From Congeria kusceri (Eukaryota > Mollusca > Bivalvia > Myida > Dreissenidae), in the NCBI GenBank assembly GCA_027627225.1, contig JAPFQT010000083.1, forward strand, positions 434,001 through 498,000: DNA of 64,000 nt, given 5' to 3'. A model generated the notes under the pieces. That model was given only the letters and a program-made list of their open reading frames with translations, was not told the DNA's origin and did not search any database. Position numbers and translations under genes: made by a program. Below, one piece after another: positions 57,407-64,000 of this stretch (position 1 is its first letter; each line of letters begins with the position of its first letter).

Positions 57407-58630
57407 CATCGTGGTTTGTTTGTTGCCAGCATCGTGGTCTATTTGTTGCCAGCATCGTGGTCTGTTGTTGTCTGAATTGTGGTCTGTTTGTTGTCTGCGT
57501 CGTGGTGTGTTTGTTGTCTGCATCGTGGTATGTTTGTTGTCAGCATCGTGGTCTGTTTGTTGTCAGCATCGTGGTCTGTTTGTTGTCAGCATCGTGGTCT
57601 GTTTATTGTCTGCATCTTGGTCTGTTTGTTGTCTGCATCGTGGTCTGTTTGTTGTCTGCATCGTGGTCGTTTATTGTCTGCATCGTGGTCTGTTTGTTGT
57701 CTGCATCGTGGTCTGTTTGTGGTCTGCATCGTGGTCTGTTTATTGTCTGTTTGTTGTCTGCATCTAGGTCTGTTTGTTGTATGCATCGTGGTCTGTTTGT
57801 TATCAGCATCATGGTCTGTTTGTTGTCTACATCGTGGTCTGTTTGTTGTCTACATCGTGGTCTGTTTGTTGTCTGCATCGTGGTCTGTTTGTTGTCTGCA
57901 TCGTGGTCTGTTTGTTATCTGCTTCGTGGTCTGTTAATTGTCTGCATCATGGTCTGTCTGTTTGTTGTCTGCATCGTGGTCTGTTTGTTGTCTGCACCAT
58001 GGTCTGTTTGTTGTCAGCATCGTGGTCTGTTTGTTGTCTGCATCGTGGTCGTTTTGTTGTCTGCATCATGGTCTGTTTGTTGTCTGCATCACGGTCTGTT
58101 TGTTGTCAGCATCGTGGTCTGTTGTTGCCTGCATCGTGGTCTTTTTGAAATCTGCATCATGGTCTGTTTGTTGTCAATATCGTGGTCTGTTTGTTGTCAG
58201 CATCAACGTCTATTTCAGTTTGTTGTCTACATCATGGAATGTTTTTTGTCAGCAACATTGTCTGTTTGTTGTCTGTATCGTGGTCTTGTTATTGCCTGCA
58301 TCGTGGTGTGTTGTCTGCATCGTGGTGTGTTGTCTGCATCGTGGTCGGTTTGTTGTCAGCATCGTGGTCTGTTGTCTGCATCGTGGTCGGTTTGTTGTCT
58401 GCATCGTGGTCGGTTTGTTGTCAGCATCGTGACCTGTTTGTTGTCAGCATCGTGGTCTGTTTGTTGTCAGCATCGAGGTCCGTTTGTTGTCAGCACCGTG
58501 GTCTGTTTGTTGTCACCATCGTGGTGTTGTTATTGGCAGCATCGTGTTGTTGTTATTGGCAGCATCGTGGTCTATATATTGTCAGCATCGTGGTCTGGCT
58601 GTTGTCGGCATCATGGTGGTTGTCTGCTGC
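57407..58630 (+). repeat. 23-bp tandem array B, about 53 copies
   Basis: Units CATCGTGGTCTG followed by TTTGTTGTCTG (23 bp), with frequent CAGCATC variants and some shorter units. Because 23 is not a multiple of 3, all three plus frames stay open over long distances, giving a 433-codon frame that I reject as a gene. Same period and motif order as arrays A and C. Confidence 0.93.
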
Positions 58631-58880
58631 TAGATACTGCTAATATATTGCTGAAATTATTTGCAAAAATTGAAACACATTTTCCATGAAAATATTTTAT
58701 AATGACATACGGATCTACTTCTGCAAAATAAAAAATATGCTTCTTTTCTAAAATGACTTCTTTCATTGCGAGTGTATTGTTACTGTAATTCATTTATTTT
58801 ATTGAGATTTAAAGACTGAAATTGTCATCATTAAAGTAAACTCGTCCGCAAATCAAGGATTTTATTACTAAAATATATTA
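58631..58880. other. Spacer
   Basis: AT-rich, nothing recognised. Confidence 0.4.
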
Positions 58881-58889
58881 CCACGTGAT

Positions 58890-60240
58890 ATTGGCGTGAT
58901 GGAGGCAAGATCATCAGTTGCATCCAGCTCCGTTTGTCGTCTGCATGTTCTGAATGAAGGCCGTGTATCAAATGGGTCGTCTGCTAAGAGGCATTTTGCA
59001 AACGGACTATTGTTTGACTGGTTATTATTTCAAAAGAAAATGTCTCCAGAGCTATTTAATATATATCGTGACACCGAATGACTTAAAATTTAAAATTCCA
59101 ACAGTTAATATACACGCATGTGTTTTTTATTCTAATCGAAAATGCATTTTGTGTATCTGTGTCTGCAATTAAGTGGCATGAATATATTTTTTTTAAAGTA
59201 ACATTTGAACATATAGGTAAGCATTTTTCGACTGGAACGAGAATTGATATATCTGATTTAAAGAAAAGTGACGAAAAACGCGTTTTTGCTCTTATACTTG
59301 GGATTCTATAAAGTTTTAATTTACTGGTTTTAAACCTAAAAATATAATTAACTCTCGTATCGTTGTCCTTCATTGTCGACTGCATTTGGCGTTTGGATGT
59401 CGCCTGCCTTACACTCTGCTCGGATGTCGTCTGCTTAGAGTTTTTGTTGACTAAAACATTGCCTGAAAATTCTAATCAACAGTTTAAGAATAAAACATAG
59501 ATCGTGTTATCGTCGCCATCCATTGTCGTCTGCACCGATCAAGTTGTCGCCTGCAGCGATCTCTAGTTTTCGCCTGCACCGATCTCTAGTTGTCGCCTGC
59601 ACCGATCTCTAGTTGTCGCCTGCACGAATCTCTAGTTGTCGCCTGCACCAATATCTAGTTGTCGTCTGCATGGAGCAAATCGGAGCGTGTGGTGTCGTCG
59701 GAGTCGCCTCGGAGAAATGGCACTGCTGCTGCATATCAATCACGTTAGTCAGATATGCATACATAAATAAATAAAATATTTATTTTATATGTAATTGCAT
59801 GCCACAGTGATGTTTTTTACGACATTGTGTCCATTGCTTTAGAGCAGTAATATAAGTCTGTTATTTTTATTATTATTAATATAAAGGCAAATAGCAACTT
59901 AAACTTTGGACACAAGTATCTTATGGTTTTGTAATTCCCAGTGTTTTGATTGTCAGAAAAGACTAGTATTTATTCATTTGAACTCCCAGGTCATGATCCT
60001 GACAAGCCAGACGACAGGGTGGGGGCGCCCTTTCCATCTTGTCGCCTGATTTGACAAGACCATGGGTTGAGATTTCCTTTTTTCCGATTAATAAATATAG
60101 TTAAAATCAAGTTTTAGTCACAAATAAATATCGTCTGTTTATTTTACAAATTATTGTACAACCCAATCCCGAATTTTGAGTCAAAGCTGCCATTTGCGTC
60201 CACAAAGTCAATTTAGAAAGTTTATATGTAAAGGATTAAT
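58890..60240 (+). repeat. Segmental duplication, unit 1
   Basis: Corresponds block by block to 60800-61950: 'ttgtcgtctgcat' with 'ccagctc' at the start, 'taagaggcatt', 'tgacaccg', 'cattgtcgac', a middle 'gtcgtctgcac' area, then 'cccaggtcatg', 'ctgacaagccagacg' and 'gcagggtgggggcgcccttt'-like text, and 'tccgaattttgagt'. Unit 1 contains the extra 23-bp array C. Confidence 0.7.
59533..59668 (+). repeat. 23-bp tandem array C, six copies
   Basis: One 21-bp and five 23-bp units, CACCGATCTCTA followed by GTTGTCGCCTG, nearly identical. Lies inside segmental unit 1, in the place of a single motif copy in unit 2. Confidence 0.92.
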
Positions 60241-60799
60241 GGAGGTGGCAGTGGTGTACTGGATATGGTGTCCGCCTTGCGATCCCCACTCGAAAGCGTT
60301 GCAATGATGTTCCTCTAAAGAAAGGTTCAACGGGGGGGCGTTGTCGTCGGCAACGGGGTGTGGTTGTTGCAACGGGATGTTGTTGTCCTTGGAAATGGAG
60401 TGAGGTTGACCTCGGCAAAGCGCCGTTGTTGTTGTTGTTGTTTGCTGCTAAAGATTGCTACAATGGCTACTAAAATTATAATAAATAAAACCTGATAATT
60501 GCCAACCAAAAGTGTTAACAATCACGTTTACAATACTTCCATTGTTAAGAGTATTGACCGTTACTGCCACGCAGTATTTTTAAATGTATGGCGAATAATA
60601 TCCACATTAAAACAACATAATTAAAAATACTGAACATACAACTATGATCATTTTCTTTATTATATTTAGGCGTATAACGCATATTAAAACCAAAGTAAAT
60701 ACAATAGCTCTATACGATTATTAAAAAAAGTTTTGTTTACTGCCCATTGCCGTCGAGTCAGTTGGTTTTCGTTGTCATGTTGTCCTCCATTTGTTTCCT
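60241..60799. other. Spacer between segmental units, with SINE-like head
   Basis: 60242-60300 has 'gtggtgtactggatatggtg' and 'tccgccttgcgatccc', similar to the tRNA-derived SINE heads in this window, followed by CAACG/GTTG-rich low-complexity sequence at 60340-60440. Confidence 0.4.
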
Positions 60800-61960
60800 G
60801 CGCATGCGTCATTGGAGCACAATTGTCGTCTGCATCCAGCTCGTTTTTGCGTGTGAATCATCTGAAAGTAGTCCGATCGTTTATCGTCTCTGCTAAAGAG
60901 GCATTTACAATAACGAACTCTGGTTTAAATAGTTATTTCTTAAAAATTGAAATGGCCATGCCTCTCTGAGTTATTGACACCGTATTACTTGAAAGTGGAA
61001 TTTTTAGCAGTTTAGAGAGCACGTGTTTTTATCAAATCGCAAATAAGTTGAGTGACTCATGGGTGGCTACAATCCAGTAAAATACATAGTCCTAGACGTA
61101 ACATATGTTAAGGATCTTGTAACTGCTTTAGAACACAAAATAACACTTAGCTCGGGTTATTGTCTCATCCATTGTCGACCGACTCCATTTTGGACATCAT
61201 AAGCATCGAACTCTGTGTGCCGACCGCCTCGGACTCTGTTGCATCGAGCACTGGTTATCACCTGCTAAGTCTGAAAATTCTCATCAGCCGAATAAAAATA
61301 AAACTTAGCTCGTGCTATCGCCGCCATCATTGGCGTCTGCATCCAGCGCTGGTCCGCACTGCTTTCTTGTTATCCTAAGCATCGCTGGAGGAGAGGTCGA
61401 AGAGACGGAACCGTAGCAGCATAGCGGTCACTTCGGTGACCGCAGCATAAATACAAAGAAGAAATACATAGACAAATCAATAAAACACTTTGTATCAAAT
61501 GATATAATATATATATAACAGTGATGATAATACTAGTATATATATACTAGTATATATATATGTTATCATCACTGTTATTATAAACATAAATGACAACTAA
61601 AACTTTCGCATTTTGAGCTTCAGTATCTATTCCATCCCATTTTATGATCATCATAAAAGACTAGTATTAATTACTTTGAACTCCCAGGTCATGGCCCTGA
61701 CAAGCCAGACGGCAGGGTGGGGGCGCCCTTTCCATCTTGTCGCCTGATTTGACAGGGCCTTGGCTTGAGAATTCAATTAAACAATTCTCATCTTTTCCGA
61801 CTGTAAAATGTATATAGTTAAAATCAATGTTAATCTAAATAACGGAAATGTATATGTATCAAAAGTCAAATTTGTGTACACCCCAAATCCGAATTTTGAG
61901 TTAAAGCTTCCATTTATGTACACAATTTAGAAAGGGTATATTTAACGTAATGATGACTTA
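60800..61960 (+). repeat. Segmental duplication, unit 2
   Basis: Second, diverged copy of unit 1. The best-preserved part is 61660-61760 against 59965-60065, with 'actttgaactcccaggtcat', 'gacaagccagacg' and 'gtgggggcgccctttccatc' identical. Offsets between matching blocks fall from about 1.9 to 1.7 kb because of indels, including array C. Confidence 0.7.
61514..61578. repeat. Palindrome with TA-rich loop
   Basis: Arms ATAACAGTGATGATAA and TTATCATCACTGTTAT flank an ACTAGTATATATAT core. A near-perfect inverted repeat in unit 2 of the segmental duplication, not seen in unit 1. Confidence 0.85.
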
Positions 61961-62061
61961 GAAGCTTAAGAAGAGTTCAAACTATCTAGTGAAAACATAT
62001 AATCAAATTTTATTAAACTTTGCCTCAATCAACTTTCAAATAACGTGAATACGTGATTTTA

Positions 62062-62193
62062 TTATGACTTATCTGTTGCCGGTATCCGATAGCAACCTGC
62101 CTCGTTCCCGCAATCGTTTCGAAACAGGAGCACCGTCGAAGCGTGGCATGCGTCTGCACGAGATCGATAAAACCTGTCAACTTGGCGGCCCAT
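62062..62193 (-). CDS. Short open frame with a YRIP motif, tentative
   Basis: Minus strand ATG (62193-62191) to TAA (62064-62062), 43 codons, in a locally less AT-rich, CpG-bearing stretch. The product includes STVLLFRND and CGNEAGCYRIPATDKS. A 'YRIP' segment shortly after a hydrophobic strand resembles the start of sialidases, which share F/Y-R-I-P. The frame ends at once, so it would have to be a first exon with an unseen donor or a fragment. Very tentative. Confidence 0.25.
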   Translation of the reverse strand: MGRQVDRFYRSRADACHASTVLLFRNDCGNEAGCYRIPATDKS

Positions 62194-64000
62194 GGACTGG
62201 AACCGGAAGAAAGCGTCTATAGGAGACAGATGCTTATTGGGGTCTTTGGATCACGTGACATATAAAATGTGGGGACAAGAACAAGAAATGTGTATGTATT
62301 GAAAACAAAATGTGCCTATGCTACCAAAACATGGCGACATAAAACAGTATTATGTTTGAAAAGAACTTGAACTGTGCAAAGTTGTGTAAATACATGTAGA
62401 ATGTTTGTGTTTTTTCAAGATTTCGTAAATTCAAACTCGTGTTGCAGGTGCAAATTATACAAAAATACACACGACAAAATCTCACTACTGGTCATGAACG
62501 TAATTCCGGCCACTGTGGTGGTTGTTTTTTTTTTGTAATCTCACGTTGTACACAACTGATCAAAATTAAGCTTCACATCAATAATCCTGGGTTCGAAACT
62601 CATATAACGTGTAAGTTTAAATCAAAATGGACGATTGTAAGGTCACTAAATAAACGGAAATAAAGAACGTATAAAATGTCCATTTTACTAGCTCAAATGT
62701 ACGTAAAAAATCGGCCACTTTTAGTATCATCGGCAATGTTTATAACACAATAGTTTTTTTTAATAACTATCCTTATCTAAAGAGAAACGATCAAGGTTTA
62801 CAAACAAATTAAATTTTGACTAAAATATCCTACCTAAACGACTTTCTTTCACCAGTACCCCTCCCCCCTCCCCCCTCCCCTTAAATTCTGTATAATTTAA
62901 ACCGATGTTGGCAATGGTGAACTGCAAATGGTTTCGTTTCTTTCTTTTGCTTGTTTTTATTGTCTTTGTTTTGTTTAAACGTCATTTTTATGTCAAAAAT
63001 AAAGTAAACAAGTTTTTAAAATTTGAAGCCAAAGGTGACGTGAGCTATAAATAACTTTAAACTTCTTTTAATTCTATTTAAGCGAGATAATTCAATTTGA
63101 AAATTTTAGTGTATAGCTGTGAAATTTCACCTGTGCGGGTGTATGCGTTTTATGTGAGTAAGTAAACAGTTATAACTGATATGAATAAAATAGAGAATAC
63201 ATTATTCAATTAAATATAGATATCATAAGTATGAATATAAATTTCTAAAAATAAGAAACATATCATTCATGATGCGCATCGATAAGTCTGAGGGCAGTAT
63301 TGTCAAAGGGACCGATTTGTCTACTGGATTGTTTTACTAGAACAGGGACCGGATAAATCTAGGGGCCGAATAATCTCGATACCTTGAGTAACCCCTTCAC
63401 TGAAGAAGGCTACAACATAAACAAACCGGGGCTGCCTAGAGTTTACGATGATATTGGTATTAAATTCAGCGAGAATTGTAAGAAAATCAGCGATAACCGA
63501 ATTTAAAGAGAAAACATGTTTGGTAAAAATAGTGATGTGATCTTTTAAACAGAGGCCGGTGTTTCCTATTTCGTCAAATTTGCTTGTGAAAATGTGTTAA
63601 CGGTTAGAAGAAATAATAAATTTAAATCTGCAACACCATATTTTCGGTGCGTGCGTATGATGACGCCAGTTTCCCCACGTGACTCAATATTTCCTTTTAT
63701 GATACTGAGATTTCAATTCAAACGTAAATAACGATATACTTACTGAAATCGAGAAATCTATAGAAGTATGTTGCTATAGAAAGTTCTTTTGCTAATCGTT
63801 TTAAAACAATATTAATCTCTATCGCAAAAATGCTTTTGGAAGGGTGGCCGAATATTTACGTACAGGCCGGAATTACGTCCATGACCAGTAGGTTGAGTCT
63901 ATATAAAATAGAAACAAATTACTAAACTAACGTACAAAATAACAATGCAAAATTAGTTTACAATCTTAAATTTAACTGATTAAAACTATTCGAAGTCTCA
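62194..64000. other. AT-rich spacer to window end
   Basis: No recognised gene. At 62857-62880 four C-runs (CCCCTCCCCCCTCCCCCC...) could form a G-quadruplex on the minus strand. The rest is plain AT-rich sequence. Confidence 0.45.

Noticed and set aside
57388..58689. A 433-codon plus-strand open frame and its overlapping long frames on both strands
   Set aside because: They come from the 23-bp array B. A period not divisible by 3 without internal stops opens every frame, and the peptides are the same repeat in shifted registers.
55885..59668. Regular short repeats that could suggest a CRISPR array
   Set aside because: Units are directly abutting without spacers, diverge gradually, and lie in an animal genome with no cas genes.

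Overview
The window looks like nuclear DNA of a bivalve mollusc. It is AT-rich and mostly non-coding, with long introns with ordinary GT/AG borders, a SINE whose body I recognise as the MetaSINE type common in bivalves, many copies of the unclassified 'AGCTCACC...GGTGAGCT' dispersed repeats typical of bivalve genomes, and many minisatellites. There are no bacterial operons, rRNA operons or CRISPR arrays. The genus cannot be fixed from this sequence alone.

Layout. 0-3.1 kb: a dispersed repeat, then a complete but dead hAT transposon (472-3074) with a perfect 8-bp target duplication. 6.3-7.4 kb: two miniature LTR elements side by side in opposite orientation, one with a tRNA-like module and one with a 5S-rRNA-like module inside the LTRs, then a small TIR element. 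11.7-20.5 kb: one large terminal-inverted-repeat transposon (11700-20462). It carries a minus-strand gene for a DDE-like protein, split into five exons, and clusters of a palindromic GTAAC...GTTAC motif near both ends. 22.3 kb: a third miniature LTR element with a tRNA-like module. 24-36.5 kb: candidate plus-strand host exons that I do not recognise, separated by SINEs, tandem repeats and dispersed repeats. 42-46.7 kb: the last two exons of a minus-strand gene. 37-51 kb: minisatellites, a TTAA-flanked element and dispersed repeats. 53-62 kb: trinucleotide tracts, three arrays of related 23-bp units, a foldback element rich in CACGTG, and a tandem segmental duplication. 62-64 kb: mostly featureless.

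How the parts relate. The window is dominated by mobile DNA. The strongest result is the set of three miniature LTR elements. Each has LTRs starting TGTAGT, a tRNA primer-binding site one base after the LTR, a purine tract before the other LTR, a 4-bp target duplication (imperfect in one), and an RNA-polymerase-III gene module inside the LTR. This is the architecture of plant Cassandra elements, found here in an animal. The second strong result is the 8.8-kb transposon. Its gene has a consistent splice-phase chain over five exons, broken by one frameshift and one stop. Its subterminal palindromes look like transposase-binding sites. Host genes are represented only by short exons with good splice sites and no family I can name with confidence.
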